From the NCBI RefSeq assembly GCF_025369935.1, contig NZ_CP104467.1, positions 1,317,001 to 1,381,000 on the forward strand: a stretch of DNA of 64,000 nt, written 5' to 3'. Origin of the DNA: Paenibacillus andongensis (lineage in GTDB: Bacteria > Bacillota > Bacilli > Paenibacillales > NBRC-103111). Every line of letters starts with the position of its first letter. The stretch's first letter is position 1. Shown here in pieces: positions 50,730-63,073 of the stretch. Below the pieces are notes generated by a model. The model saw nothing but the letters and a program-made list of their open reading frames with translations, was not told the origin of the DNA and did no database searches. Position numbers and translations under genes: made by a program.

Positions 50730-51236
50730 CTATTTCCTCTGATATCGATCCGATGAGAATGCCGTACGATACAGTAAAAGATGAATACTCATCAGAAATA
50801 AGTAAATGGGGTAGGAGTAAAACAATTGATAGCCGTTTTTGTAATGGAATTCTCCAGTCTTTACGCCTAACCATTCGAGCCCGACTGCCATTCCCACCCA
50901 AAAGAGAATATAAGTAATCGTCATTATTTCGAACATCCGTGCGCGTTCATACCAATAAATAAACCAATATCCGGATGGCGCATACATTATATAAGAGAAC
51001 AAGTCAAACAACTCAAATTTCGATTGGTCTCCTAAATCATAAAGGTCAAAAGGCGGTATCTCGATTGTATGATCGAAAACGAGTCCGAATGCGATGCCAA
51101 TTAGCATATTAAAGGTTATTTGGGCGGGCGAAAATCGACGGGGAAAAAAACATATCGGCAATAAACTAAGTACAATTATCCCGATGACGAACCACTCATT
51201 CTCATTAAAATGATTATCATAAACGATATTTTCCAT
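50730..51236 (-). CDS. multi-helix membrane protein, second gene of a coupled pair (CBO0543-like)
   Basis: 168 residues from the ATG at 51236, which overlaps the upstream stop (TGATG); a GTG at 51248 is also possible. Homologous to the protein at 17199: NENEWFV, FFPRRF, FDLYDLGDQSKFELFDLFSY, GYWFIYWYE, GLEWLGV and HYKNGYQLFYSYPIYLF align block by block. About five helices. The conserved acidic FDxYD and the HYKNGY loops may face the same side of the membrane. Function unknown. Confidence 0.8.
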   Translation of the reverse strand: MENIVYDNHFNENEWFVIGIIVLSLLPICFFPRRFSPAQITFNMLIGIAFGLVFDHTIEIPPFDLYDLGDQSKFELFDLFSYIMYAPSGYWFIYWYERARMFEIMTITYILFWVGMAVGLEWLGVKTGEFHYKNGYQLFYSYPIYLFLMSIHLLLYRTAFSSDRYQRK

Positions 51237-51712
51237 CAACGTATCCACCCTTCCTTTGATGCCATTCGTTGAAAAAGACGCCCTAATAGCAAAGTATACA
51301 TCATTACAACTATGATCATTATTGACTCCCTTTTGAAATTCCAGCCACTATCGGTAAGCACATGGTTCCATCGGAGCATCGATCCGATGAACATTTGGAA
51401 GAGAAACGTATAGACCGAGATTCCCCAACGGATGCCGGCTTTGGAGGTAGTTAGGAATACGTTGGCAAAGGTTAGTAGGACGAAAGTAACGGTGAAGTCA
51501 TTGTGGAGGATCATGGCTAAGAAGTGGGGGATACTTTTTGTGTTGATTTGGAATAGCTTTAAATTGAAGCTGATAATGGTCAGTTTGTTTGTTAGTATAA
51601 TTTCAATTGCCATAAACAGAAGGAAGTTGACAAACAAAGGCAACTTATCCGAGAGAGTAATCTGGAGAAGGATAGAGAACCAAGCGAACATGAAAAAAAT
51701 GACGACTACCAA
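51236..51712 (-). CDS. multi-helix membrane protein, first gene of a coupled pair (CBO0543-like)
   Basis: 158 residues, five helices, TTG start with GGAAGGGAAG some distance upstream (weak). Its size, helix pattern and overlap with the next gene copy the 16720-17202 gene, although sequence identity is low. Short loops with KLTIISFNLKLFQINTKSIP and MLRWNHVLTDSGWNFKRES are the most polar parts. Function unknown. Confidence 0.72.
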   Translation of the reverse strand: MVVVIFFMFAWFSILLQITLSDKLPLFVNFLLFMAIEIILTNKLTIISFNLKLFQINTKSIPHFLAMILHNDFTVTFVLLTFANVFLTTSKAGIRWGISVYTFLFQMFIGSMLRWNHVLTDSGWNFKRESIMIIVVMMYTLLLGRLFQRMASKEGWIR

Positions 51713-51873
51713 TTTTAAGATATCTTCCCTTCCGTGTAGATATTTGTCTTCTGATTTTCCCCATATACATTCGGATTATGCATTTGAAAAACTGTGTAAT
51801 GACGTTTTAACATATGTCGTGGTAATATTCTCACTAAATATTGGGTTGTATAGAGCCTAGTCCATGAGTAGCA

Positions 51874-52041
51874 ATGACTCCAACCTCACAGCTGTACGTA
51901 GATTTTGAAATTATAGAAAAAAATAAGGATTGCGAACTTAAAGTCTATAAGTTTAGTGACATTATCGAGTACATAAACTTATCGAAATCAAAGGCTATTG
52001 CTGTCTTAGAAGAAATTACTTCTGATTCCACACACGACTAA
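51874..52041 (+). CDS. short hypothetical ORF or gene remnant, 55 residues
   Basis: Reads MTPTSQLYVDFEIIEKNKDC then KVYKFSDIIEYINLSKSKAI and ends at TAA. The codon use is gene-like, but there is no ribosome site and no terminator. It may be the surviving end of a larger gene. I do not recognise the family. Confidence 0.3.
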   Translation: MTPTSQLYVDFEIIEKNKDCELKVYKFSDIIEYINLSKSKAIAVLEEITSDSTHD

Positions 52042-52129
52042 GCTATTGCTGAAATAACGGGCTGGATAATTCCGATGAAAGGCATCCCTAATTAATTTGT
52101 GAGTATAATTTTATCAAGGGGATGATTGG

Positions 52130-52225
52130 ATGAGGGAGATATTAGAGGTACTTTTTAAGGTTGCAGGGTATGTGGTTGCTTTCACTGTATCTTTGATTTG
52201 GAAGAAAGATAAGAGAAATAAGTAG
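52130..52225 (+). CDS. very small membrane protein, 31 residues
   Basis: ATG nine bases after AGGGG. MREILEVLFKVAGYVVAFTV then SLIWKKDKRNK: one hydrophobic helix with a strongly basic tail, a typical stand-alone membrane micro-protein. No partner is evident. Confidence 0.45.
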   Translation: MREILEVLFKVAGYVVAFTVSLIWKKDKRNK

Positions 52226-52237
52226 CCTACATTCATT

Positions 52238-52325
52238 AAGCTAACGCAGAACATAGTTTAAACAACAAAGCCGCGAAGACAGGACTGTCGGTGATCGGCT
52301 GCCTTTCTCAACTGACTGCAGAAAA
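52238..52325. repeat. dispersed hairpin repeat, copy E
   Basis: AAGCTAACGCAGAACATAG head, then AGGACTGTCGG/GATCGGCTGCCTTTC imperfect hairpin and TCTCAACTGACTGCAG tail. Confidence 0.55.
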
Positions 52326-52385
52326 GTTGAGAAAAGAATACATTTAATTAATATCCGGGCATGATAAAGGGAAAAAGGAAATATT

Positions 52386-52853
52386 ATGATCGGACTTATT
52401 ATCGCAATTGTCGGTTTTAATCTTATTGCCTTTACAACCAATAAGAGGTTGACAGCAAACCAAATTGTTCATATATGGACATTTACATCGATTTTTCAAG
52501 GTACATTCGATTCTTTTGTTGATTTTAAATTTCATGCTTACTGGTATTTTACCAAAGACATTGACTGGAAGGGTGTGCCTGCGCATCTTGCACTGCTTCC
52601 TCCCGTTAACATGATATTTTTAAATTGGTATCCGTTCAAAAGTCCATTAAGAGTACAAACATTTTACTTTATCTATTGGGGCATAGGTACCGCCATGTAT
52701 GAGTTAATTACGTTGCTGCCTGAACCTTGGGGATATCTTCACTACGGGTGGTGGAGATTGTGGTATTCGGTATTATTAAATCCTATCCTACTGTTAATCT
52801 TGTTAGGGTATTATAAATGGATAGTTAAGATAGAAAAAAATTATAAATGGTGA
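52386..52853 (+). CDS. CBO0543-family membrane protein
   Basis: 155 residues, four to five helices. KRLTANQIVHIWTFTSIFQG, FVDFKFHAYWYF, VNMIFLNWYPF, YELITLLPEPWGYLHYGWWR and LLGYYKWI are the Trp/Tyr-rich blocks of the CBO0543 group of uncharacterised Firmicute membrane proteins. AAAAAGGAAAT precedes the ATG. It lies about 700 bases from the membrane-protein pair at 50.7-51.7 kb, on the other strand, flanked on both sides by dispersed repeats. Confidence 0.82.
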   Translation: MIGLIIAIVGFNLIAFTTNKRLTANQIVHIWTFTSIFQGTFDSFVDFKFHAYWYFTKDIDWKGVPAHLALLPPVNMIFLNWYPFKSPLRVQTFYFIYWGIGTAMYELITLLPEPWGYLHYGWWRLWYSVLLNPILLLILLGYYKWIVKIEKNYKW

Positions 52854-52897
52854 AAATAATCAAGTTGAATCATATAAAGAGAAAATTCAAGTTCATT

Positions 52898-52985
52898 CCG
52901 CTAACGCAGAACTATAGCTCAATACGAATAAACGGCAGCTGAATTATGGCTGCCGTTTTCTCAACCGAGGGCCGGGCAAAAATTC
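52898..52985. repeat. dispersed hairpin repeat, copy F
   Basis: CCGCTAACGCAGAACTATAG head, then AAACGGCAGC-TGAATTATG-GCTGCCGTTTTC perfect hairpin, then TCAACCGAGGGCCGGGCAAA tail. The most complete head-hairpin-tail copy together with copy C. Confidence 0.65.
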
Positions 52986-53148
52986 TTAATATAACTTATT
53001 TATCGTGTCCTGTGTTTTCATTCTATGGGGGCATTTTTTACCTATTTCAGGGTTTGAGTTAATTATAATTAATCTTTCCCTATATTGCAGATGATCTTAA
53101 TGTTATGATTGCGTTGCTGTAAAAATAAATCGTAACGAGGTGAGGACA

Positions 53149-53193
53149 ATGAAAGCAAAAAAATATACGTCTTATCCTCATGTTGCTTTTTAG
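53149..53193 (+). CDS. leader peptide upstream of the ABC-class ATPase
   Basis: 14 codons, MKAKKYTSYPHVAF, from an ATG preceded by GAGGTGAGG, a much stronger ribosome site than that of the large gene it precedes. It is followed by two hairpins and a terminator, the arrangement of antibiotic-responsive translation attenuators. Too short to be more than a regulatory peptide. Confidence 0.55.
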   Translation: MKAKKYTSYPHVAF

Positions 53194-53326
53194 TTATTCT
53201 TTTACGAATACATTATGCTCTGAGGGCAGGATTCACTCTCAGAGCTTTTATATTTTGGCAGAAGGAACGTTTAAGCTTTCTTGCCGGTCTATGACAGCCA
53301 CTTACAGAGTGGCTGTTATTTTTTTA
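53194..53326 (+). promoter_or_regulatory. putative transcription attenuator
   Basis: After the leader stop come GCTCTGAG (53217) / CTCAGAGC (53236), then GGCAGAAGG..CTTTCTTGCC (about 53257-53286), then a terminator, ACAGCCACT (53294) / AGTGGCTGT (53308) with TTATTTTTTT. The ATPase reading frame starts only beyond the terminator. Ribosome stalling on the leader could let transcription pass. Confidence 0.55.
53293..53326 (+). terminator. intrinsic terminator between leader and ATPase gene
   Basis: ACAGCCACT-TACAG-AGTGGCTGT and a run of seven T residues. It would stop transcription before the ATPase gene unless antitermination occurs. Confidence 0.8.
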
Positions 53327-53455
53327 GGACAAAGGTTGGTCAAGGCAACAATAGTGGTTTTATTTCACCGCTTTCCAAATATGAAAGGATGATGCTTTAT
53401 TAAAAGACTCGCTCAATATTTTCGCTCATTACAATCCGGACAGTCATCTTACAGT

Positions 53456-55120
53456 TTGATTTATGAAGGTTCATACTATGATCAAGGGGGGACGATAAGT
53501 GACCCAACCTATTGGAATAATGATGTTGCCTATTACATTGAACGGACACATAAACTCACACTGGATAAACCATGTATCACCATAAAAATACCTTTTGACC
53601 GTCTCGGCTTAGATGAAAATAGGGATCAAGTTGTTCTCTCAGATTTTGCATTAAGAGAATGGGTTGATCATATTGAGGCATTAAATAAATTGATTTATAA
53701 CCGGTCACGTTCTGATAAAGAAAATGGTGCTTTTTATTGTTTTCGTCCAACCAATGTGGTGTTGCAGCGTAATGCATCCTTTGTCGAAGTAATCTCGGAA
53801 AAATGGTATTTATGCTTAATGATTACAGTTCAACTTCCATTCAAGAATAATGATAAAGCTATGCGTATGCTCTGCAAAATGCTTCCAAAAGAAGTGGAGG
53901 AGTTAATTGCCAAGTTTGATCTCATCAAATTAAATGCTGCCTATGAATTGGTAAAAAAACAAAATATGATTCGCGAATGGCTGAAAGCAAGTAGATATTG
54001 TGCGTTTATTGCGAATGGCAGCATTTTGCCAAGAAATAAAGATAACAGCGGGCCACTGGAGGGCGCCTTGCCTTTTACATCCCCGGAAGATGTTGAAGTT
54101 GAAATTTGTGGTTTGCGAGGAATGGGAATCAAACATGGTGTGACAGTCATCACCGGCGGTGGTTATTCGGGTAAAAGCACATTGCTGGATGCGCTAAATT
54201 CGGGGATTTACAATCACAGCATAGGCGACGGACGAGAATTTGTGATTACAGATCAAAGTGCAATGGAAATATCTGCAGAAGAAGGCCGTTCCATAAAAAA
54301 TATCAATATTACGCCTTTCATAAAATGGATACCCAATAGTTCGGCTGAACAGTTTTCGACTGACTACGCCTCAGGTTCCACATCTCAAGCCGCAAATATT
54401 ATGGAGGCAATCAACTTCGGGTGTAAGCTTCTTCTGATTGATGAAGACAGAAGTGCGACGAATTTTATGATTCAAGACATCAAAATGCGTTCATTAATCA
54501 AGCATGAACCCATTACACCTTTTACGGAACGTGTCAGGGAGCTTTATGAGGCTGCCCACGTATCTTCCGTTCTTGTTATTGGAGGTAGCGGTGAATTTTT
54601 ATCCGTTGCCGATCAAATCATCCTGATGGACAATTTTGTGCCAAAAAACGTAACCCAGGAAGCAAAAAAATTATGTGAACACGACAAACCATGCGAACGT
54701 ATCCCCTTTACAAAATGGGAGATAGAAAGAAACATAACCACCGATCACTTTTCGAGCTATCCACAGGGCAGTGGTACAGAAAAGCTGATGGTTTCAACCA
54801 TGGGATACATCATGATAGGTGATGAACAAATTGATATCAGAGGGCTTTACAATATCACATCACACGCCCAGCTTGCAGCTATTGCCTTTTTACTTCGAAA
54901 AATCGCTATAAGTAATCAGGATCGCCTCATCTTTCTTCATGAAAAGATCAAAAAAGCTCTCGAAGATATGGAGAGAGAAGGAGTGGATATTGTATTTTCT
55001 TCCTTTTTTCCTGGTTTCGAAAGATGGCTTGAATTACCAAGAATTAATGAAGTATTATCTGTCATAAACCGAATGAAACATTTGAATTTTATTCAGCTTG
55101 AGCCTTCTGAACACCTCTAA
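53456..55120 (+). CDS. ABC-class P-loop ATPase (PF09818-like), attenuator-controlled
   Basis: 554 residues from TTG 53456, the first standard start. The frame is open and protein-like back to about 53399 (IKRLAQYFRSLQSGQSSYSL), where AAAGGATG precedes an ATT, so the real start is probably an ATT there. The N-terminal domain has IKIPFDRLGLDENRD and RSRSDKENGAFY. The ATPase core has Walker A GGGYSGKSTLLDAL, signature-like SGSTSQAANIMEA, Walker B LLLIDEDRSATNFM and VLVIGGSGEFLSVADQIILM. It matches the predicted ATPases of the ABC class. No membrane helices and no transporter partner. Biological role unknown; the leader suggests induction by a ribosome-targeting drug. Confidence 0.85.
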   Translation: MIYEGSYYDQGGTISDPTYWNNDVAYYIERTHKLTLDKPCITIKIPFDRLGLDENRDQVVLSDFALREWVDHIEALNKLIYNRSRSDKENGAFYCFRPTNVVLQRNASFVEVISEKWYLCLMITVQLPFKNNDKAMRMLCKMLPKEVEELIAKFDLIKLNAAYELVKKQNMIREWLKASRYCAFIANGSILPRNKDNSGPLEGALPFTSPEDVEVEICGLRGMGIKHGVTVITGGGYSGKSTLLDALNSGIYNHSIGDGREFVITDQSAMEISAEEGRSIKNINITPFIKWIPNSSAEQFSTDYASGSTSQAANIMEAINFGCKLLLIDEDRSATNFMIQDIKMRSLIKHEPITPFTERVRELYEAAHVSSVLVIGGSGEFLSVADQIILMDNFVPKNVTQEAKKLCEHDKPCERIPFTKWEIERNITTDHFSSYPQGSGTEKLMVSTMGYIMIGDEQIDIRGLYNITSHAQLAAIAFLLRKIAISNQDRLIFLHEKIKKALEDMEREGVDIVFSSFFPGFERWLELPRINEVLSVINRMKHLNFIQLEPSEHL

Positions 55121-55151
55121 TTAGGACATAAATAAGATGCTGCAATTAATA

Positions 55152-55215
55152 ACTTATAGAAGAAGGCTGCCGATGCAATGAACGGCAGCCTTCTCAGCTA
55201 ATCGGCAGTTTCCTG
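55152..55215. repeat. dispersed hairpin repeat, copy G
   Basis: AGAAGGCTGCCG-ATGCAATGAA-CGGCAGCCTTCT, a perfect 12-bp stem, then CAGCTAATCGGCAG. It lies between the convergent ATPase and oxidoreductase genes and may act as their terminator. Confidence 0.65.
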
Positions 55216-55223
55216 GAATAGCG

Positions 55224-56273
55224 TTAGAATTTTTCCAACACAATCTTACCTATCGATCTACCTGTTTCCATTTTTTCATGCACGGTACGTAGGTTTTTTG
55301 CATTAATTGGTTCTAGGCGTTCAGTTAAAGTGGTTTTTAATTTACCATTATCGATGAAGTCGGCTAGTTCATTCAGCAGCTCGTGTTGTTTGATGATATC
55401 TTTGGTATGGAACAATGACCGGGTAAACATAAGCTCCCATACAAACGTCACACTTTTAGCAAACAGCAGGTCCATATCCAAGCTTCCCGTCCAAGAAGCC
55501 TTATCTGCAGGAACGATTGAACAAATCTTACCTTGTGGGGCTATGACCTCTGCCATATTCGCAAAATGTTGTACTGTGTCATTTAAGCAAAATATATAAT
55601 CGACAGTCTCAAATCCAACATTTTTGAGTTGTGAGGCAAAATGGTTATTGTGGTTGATTGTAAAATCGGCTCCTTGGTTTTTGGCCCACTGGATGGACTC
55701 TGGGCGTGAAGCAGTACCAATTACAGTTAGACCTGCTAATTTAGCAAGTTGAGTAGCAATCGACCCTACTCCGCCTGCCGCACCGATAATGAGTATGCTC
55801 TTATTTTTGTTCTCTTCTACGTTACGATGGATTCCTAAACGATCAAATAAACCCTCCCAGGCAGTAATCGAGGTAAGCGGTAATGCGGCTGCCTGTGCGA
55901 AATCCAAACTCTTCGGTTTGTTTCCTACAATTTGTTCATCTACCAAGTGAAATTCACTATTAGCCCCTGGTCGAGCCACACTCCCCGCATAATAGATCTC
56001 ATCTCCAGGTTTAAACAACTGACATTCAGGTCCAACTTGTTCCACGATCCCAGCTGCATCCCAACCAAGAATTTTGGGTGATTCTTCTTCATAGTTGTTT
56101 TTCTCACGCACGCCCAAATCGGCAGGGTTGACAGAAATGGCTTTCACTGCTATTAGTAGATCGCGTCCTGTAGGAACTGGTTTTTCAATATACAGATCAA
56201 CAAGGCTCTCAGGGTCGGATATAGGGAGATATCGGTAAGCGCCGACTGCTTTCATTTTTTGGTGATTACTCAT
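55224..56273 (-). CDS. zinc-type alcohol dehydrogenase / quinone oxidoreductase (MDR family)
   Basis: 349 residues. The GroES-like N-terminal domain has AVKAISVNPADLGVREKNNY and KILGWDAAGIVEQVGPECQL. The Rossmann domain contains SILIIGAAGGVGSIATQLAK (the AAGGVG NADPH motif) near residue 165. No zinc-binding cysteines are in the catalytic position, so this is a zinc-independent enoyl/quinone reductase of the SA1988 type. Cytosolic. Divergent from an HxlR regulator, the usual arrangement for this enzyme class, so probably induced by electrophiles. Confidence 0.92.
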   Translation of the reverse strand: MSNHQKMKAVGAYRYLPISDPESLVDLYIEKPVPTGRDLLIAVKAISVNPADLGVREKNNYEEESPKILGWDAAGIVEQVGPECQLFKPGDEIYYAGSVARPGANSEFHLVDEQIVGNKPKSLDFAQAAALPLTSITAWEGLFDRLGIHRNVEENKNKSILIIGAAGGVGSIATQLAKLAGLTVIGTASRPESIQWAKNQGADFTINHNNHFASQLKNVGFETVDYIFCLNDTVQHFANMAEVIAPQGKICSIVPADKASWTGSLDMDLLFAKSVTFVWELMFTRSLFHTKDIIKQHELLNELADFIDNGKLKTTLTERLEPINAKNLRTVHEKMETGRSIGKIVLEKF

Positions 56274-56331
56274 ATTTTTCTTCTTCCTTTCAAGTTGGTA
56301 TATCGTACGTTTGAATTATATGTTGTATACT

Positions 56332-56346
56332 TACTTTTAGGAAGTA
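56332..56346. promoter_or_regulatory. possible HxlR operator
   Basis: TACTT-TTAGG-AAGTA is a 15-base dyad in the divergent gap between the oxidoreductase and HxlR genes. GTATACTTAC just upstream adds another half site. Confidence 0.5.
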
Positions 56347-56400
56347 CGCATAATTTTCGTATATAGTATTAAAAATCATACCATTGGAGGGAGATAGGTA

Positions 56401-56778
56401 ATGGGAGATCGAAGAAACAAATACGGTGCTAGTCCAAACATGGCAGGATGTCCTGTGGAGACAACGCTGGATGTCATCGGGGGTAAATGGAAAGGGATCA
56501 TTCTCTATCATCTCATTGACGGAACGAAAAGATTTAATGAATTTCGGCGTCTCAATCCGGGTATTACCCAGTTTATGCTTACATTGCAGTTACGGGAGCT
56601 TGAACGGGATGGGATCATTCATAGAGAAGTTTATAAAGAAGTACCTCCCAGAGTGGAATACTCACTTACTGATTTTGGAAAGACGTTAGAACCGATCATA
56701 GTATCTATGAAAGAATGGGGAGAGATTTATAAAATCAGACTTAACGAAATTAGAACGCCACAAGAGGAAGATGCTTGA
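56401..56778 (+). CDS. HxlR-family transcriptional regulator
   Basis: 125 residues. The cysteine-containing opening [20 protein letters not shown] is followed by [40 protein letters not shown] and [12 protein letters not shown]. The Cys near residue 18 is the redox-sensitive position in HxlR sensors. GGAGGGAGA precedes the ATG. Divergent from the quinone oxidoreductase, which it probably represses until its cysteine is modified. A paralogue is at 18287. Confidence 0.93.
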   Translation: MGDRRNKYGASPNMAGCPVETTLDVIGGKWKGIILYHLIDGTKRFNEFRRLNPGITQFMLTLQLRELERDGIIHREVYKEVPPRVEYSLTDFGKTLEPIIVSMKEWGEIYKIRLNEIRTPQEEDA

Positions 56779-57953
<1,175 letters not shown>

Positions 57954-57965
57954 AAAGAATGATGA

Positions 57966-58009
57966 AGTCATCTCTCAGATCATAAAGATTTGAGGGATGG
58001 CTTTTTTTG
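57966..58009 (+). terminator. intrinsic terminator
   Basis: AGTCATCTCTCAGATC and AGATTTGAGGGATGGCT pair imperfectly, followed by seven T residues. Separates LacI-1 from GH36. Confidence 0.75.
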
Positions 58010-58084
58010 TTTAAGTGAAATTTACTGAATACGGAATAAAAAACGATTGAGAAAATGTCATATAAATGCTAAAATCGAGTAAAT

Positions 58085-58095
58085 ATTTAGTAAAT
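58085..58095 (+). promoter_or_regulatory. LacI operator candidate before GH36
   Basis: ATTTAGTAAAT, a perfect 11-base palindrome, 28 bases before the alpha-galactosidase start, with GAGTAAAT just upstream. Confidence 0.6.
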
Positions 58096-58123
58096 TTATT
58101 TATTTTGGGATGGAGGAGCCAAC

Positions 58124-60975
<2,852 letters not shown>

Positions 60976-60990
60976 TAGCACGATTAAGCG

Positions 60991-61031
60991 TGGTAAAGCG
61001 AATAGATGAGTCTGTCGCTTTACCATTTTTT
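60991..61031 (+). terminator. intrinsic terminator
   Basis: TGGTAAAGCGA and TCGCTTTACCA form a perfect 11-bp stem followed by seven T residues. Ends LacI-2. Confidence 0.88.
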
Positions 61032-61059
61032 TGATTTAATTTTTGGATGAAAATAATAA

Positions 61060-61145
61060 ATTTAGTAAATATGATCGTTTTATAAAGGATATATTTAAAA
61101 TATTTTAGTAAAAACTATTGTAATTATAGAAGATAATTAGTAAAA
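61060..61145 (+). promoter_or_regulatory. triple LacI operator array before the binding-protein gene
   Basis: ATTTAGTAAAT at 61060-61070, TTTTAGTAAAA at 61103-61113 and AATTAGTAAAA at 61135-61145. All share TTAGTAAA on the same strand, in an AT-rich gap of 334 bases before the lipoprotein gene. Multiple sites suggest looping or tight repression. Confidence 0.6.
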
Positions 61146-61309
61146 TAAAAATGTAGAGAGAATCTACAAACAAATTTGCAAAGACAACTTGCTTACAACA
61201 GAATGCATGATCACAGAAATGTGGTGCTGAGATGAAGGAGGAAATCTTAAAAGATGGTTTTGAAAGCGTAATCATTTTAAACGAATTCATATGAAAGAAG
61301 GGGTCGAAT

Positions 61310-62989
61310 TTGAAAAAGGCATTGCGAGTTATATTATCTGCGGCGCTAACGATGAGTGTTGTTGCTGGATGCTCCACACAGAAGGTTGACAACAAAGCAA
61401 CAGAAACACCAAAAGCTTCAACGGAAACAAAAGTGGAAACAGCAAAAGCCGCAACAAACGAGTTTGGCTGGGAAGTGCCTAGTAAGGCGATTGAGTTTAG
61501 TTACTATTATGCAGATGCGATCAACCCAGATAAGACCAAAAAGAATAGTGATTTGATGCATAAATTCTTATTGGAGAAGTTTAACGTCAACATTAATAAA
61601 ATTACTTTTGATGCTAAGAAAGAAGATAAATTGAATTTGATGCTTGCTTCTGGCGATTATCCTGAAGTGATTGCCAATATGGACGAAGCGACTGTAGCCA
61701 AGTGGGTCGCACAAGGTAAAGTGCTTGAAATTGGCACAATGGTCGACAAGGTAGCGCCAAACGTAAAGACGCAATTGGGTGATCTGTATAAAACATACTT
61801 AACGAACGGTAAATTGTATGCCCTTCCAGGTTATTGGGGATCACTGCCAATCCCGGATTTCTCCGCACATATTCGTTATGACTACTGGAAAGAACTTGGA
61901 ACTCCGAAGTTTGAAACGCCAGATCAATACTATGATGTACTGAAGAAAATCCAGGAAAAGCATCCGAAGAATGAAAAAGGTGAAAAGACGTACGCGCTCT
62001 CTGGTTTTGCACCAGTTACGGAAAAGATCGTTCCAACACTAGCTGGCATGTGGGGACTGAAAGACGGGAATAAAATCAGCGCTGACGGAAAGATTACGCA
62101 TTGGATTAACACACCAGAAGGTCTTGAGCTTACGCTTTTCATGAACAAGATTTATCGCGATGGCCTGCTTGACCCAGATACATTTATTAACAAGTACGAG
62201 AACATGAAAGCTAAAATGTCAACGGATCGTGTTATGGGCTTCATTGGCGCATGGTGGATTGGTTGGAACGCAGGGCACGAAGTTTGGCAGAAGAGCGATC
62301 CTAACTGGAACGAAGAGAAGCGTTTTATGCAAGTGAGCGCAAAAGCTGCGAGTGCGGATAAAGCTTACTTGTCAGGGAAGAATTCGCGAAGCACAGGTAT
62401 GACGGTGATTACGAATAAAGCCAAAAATCCGGAAGAAATTATGAAATGGTTAAACTACTCTGTGACAGATATCGGTACAAGATTAATCGGTTGGGGAGTT
62501 CCGAATACCGACAAATCAGTATGGAACTACAAAGACGGGAAAGCCAGCTTTGTTGAATCACAGAAACAAGCGATTATCGATTCCAAATTTGATTATGATG
62601 CTGGTGATTTGCTTGGCATGGATTTGTATAATCTGGTTACTAGCCAGGGCATTACAAAGGATGATGGCAAGAGCGCATATTGGTTTGATCAAAACTTCAA
62701 CGATAATGCGAAATGGAAAAAGATGATGAACGATAATTTGAAAGATACGATTTATGACAATACCGTTGGGGATATCAAAATTCCTGCCAATGACCCGCTG
62801 GCAATAACGGATAAGCAAGTGAAAGATTTGCTTGAGTCGCAATGGGCTAAAGCGGTTATGAGCAAGACGGAAGAAGAGAGCCGGAGCAATTACGCAGCTC
62901 TAAAAGAAAAGCTGAATTCGGCAGGCTTGGATAAGATCGAGAAATATAAAACCGATGAATACCAAAGAAGATTAAAAGAGTGGAAATAA
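61310..62989 (+). CDS. extracellular sugar-binding lipoprotein of an ABC importer (LplA-like)
   Basis: 559 residues from TTG with AAGGGG upstream. The signal peptide ends in a lipobox, VVAGC, with the lipidated Cys near residue 21, followed by a Thr/Lys/Glu-rich tether. The mature part has the family-1 solute-binding layout with NPDKTKKNSDLMHKFLLEKF, PGYWGSLPIPDFSAHIRYDY and MGFIGAWWIGWNAGHE. Such large (over 500 residue) proteins pair with LplB/YtcP permeases in Paenibacillus for oligosaccharides. Next to GH36 and LacI genes, so the likely ligand is an alpha-galactoside. Anchored on the outer face of the membrane. Confidence 0.93.
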   Translation: MKKALRVILSAALTMSVVAGCSTQKVDNKATETPKASTETKVETAKAATNEFGWEVPSKAIEFSYYYADAINPDKTKKNSDLMHKFLLEKFNVNINKITFDAKKEDKLNLMLASGDYPEVIANMDEATVAKWVAQGKVLEIGTMVDKVAPNVKTQLGDLYKTYLTNGKLYALPGYWGSLPIPDFSAHIRYDYWKELGTPKFETPDQYYDVLKKIQEKHPKNEKGEKTYALSGFAPVTEKIVPTLAGMWGLKDGNKISADGKITHWINTPEGLELTLFMNKIYRDGLLDPDTFINKYENMKAKMSTDRVMGFIGAWWIGWNAGHEVWQKSDPNWNEEKRFMQVSAKAASADKAYLSGKNSRSTGMTVITNKAKNPEEIMKWLNYSVTDIGTRLIGWGVPNTDKSVWNYKDGKASFVESQKQAIIDSKFDYDAGDLLGMDLYNLVTSQGITKDDGKSAYWFDQNFNDNAKWKKMMNDNLKDTIYDNTVGDIKIPANDPLAITDKQVKDLLESQWAKAVMSKTEEESRSNYAALKEKLNSAGLDKIEKYKTDEYQRRLKEWK

Positions 62990-62996
62990 CAATAAC

Positions 62997-63030
62997 GAAA
63001 GGAAGGGTCACTCCTTCCTTTCCTTTGTCC
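62997..63030 (+). terminator. hairpin between binding-protein and permease genes
   Basis: GAAAGGAAGG and CCTTCCTTTC pair perfectly around GTCACT, followed by a weak CTTTGTCC tail. Such intercistronic hairpins commonly keep the binding protein transcript more abundant than the permeases. Confidence 0.65.
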
Positions 63031-63073
63031 GTATTGTCTCAGTAAATCAAAACAATCGGATATGGAGGTACTT

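Noticed and set aside
51432-51860. 142-codon plus-strand frame
   Set aside because: Fully antisense to the first gene of the coupled membrane pair, which has a homologous partner and overlap.
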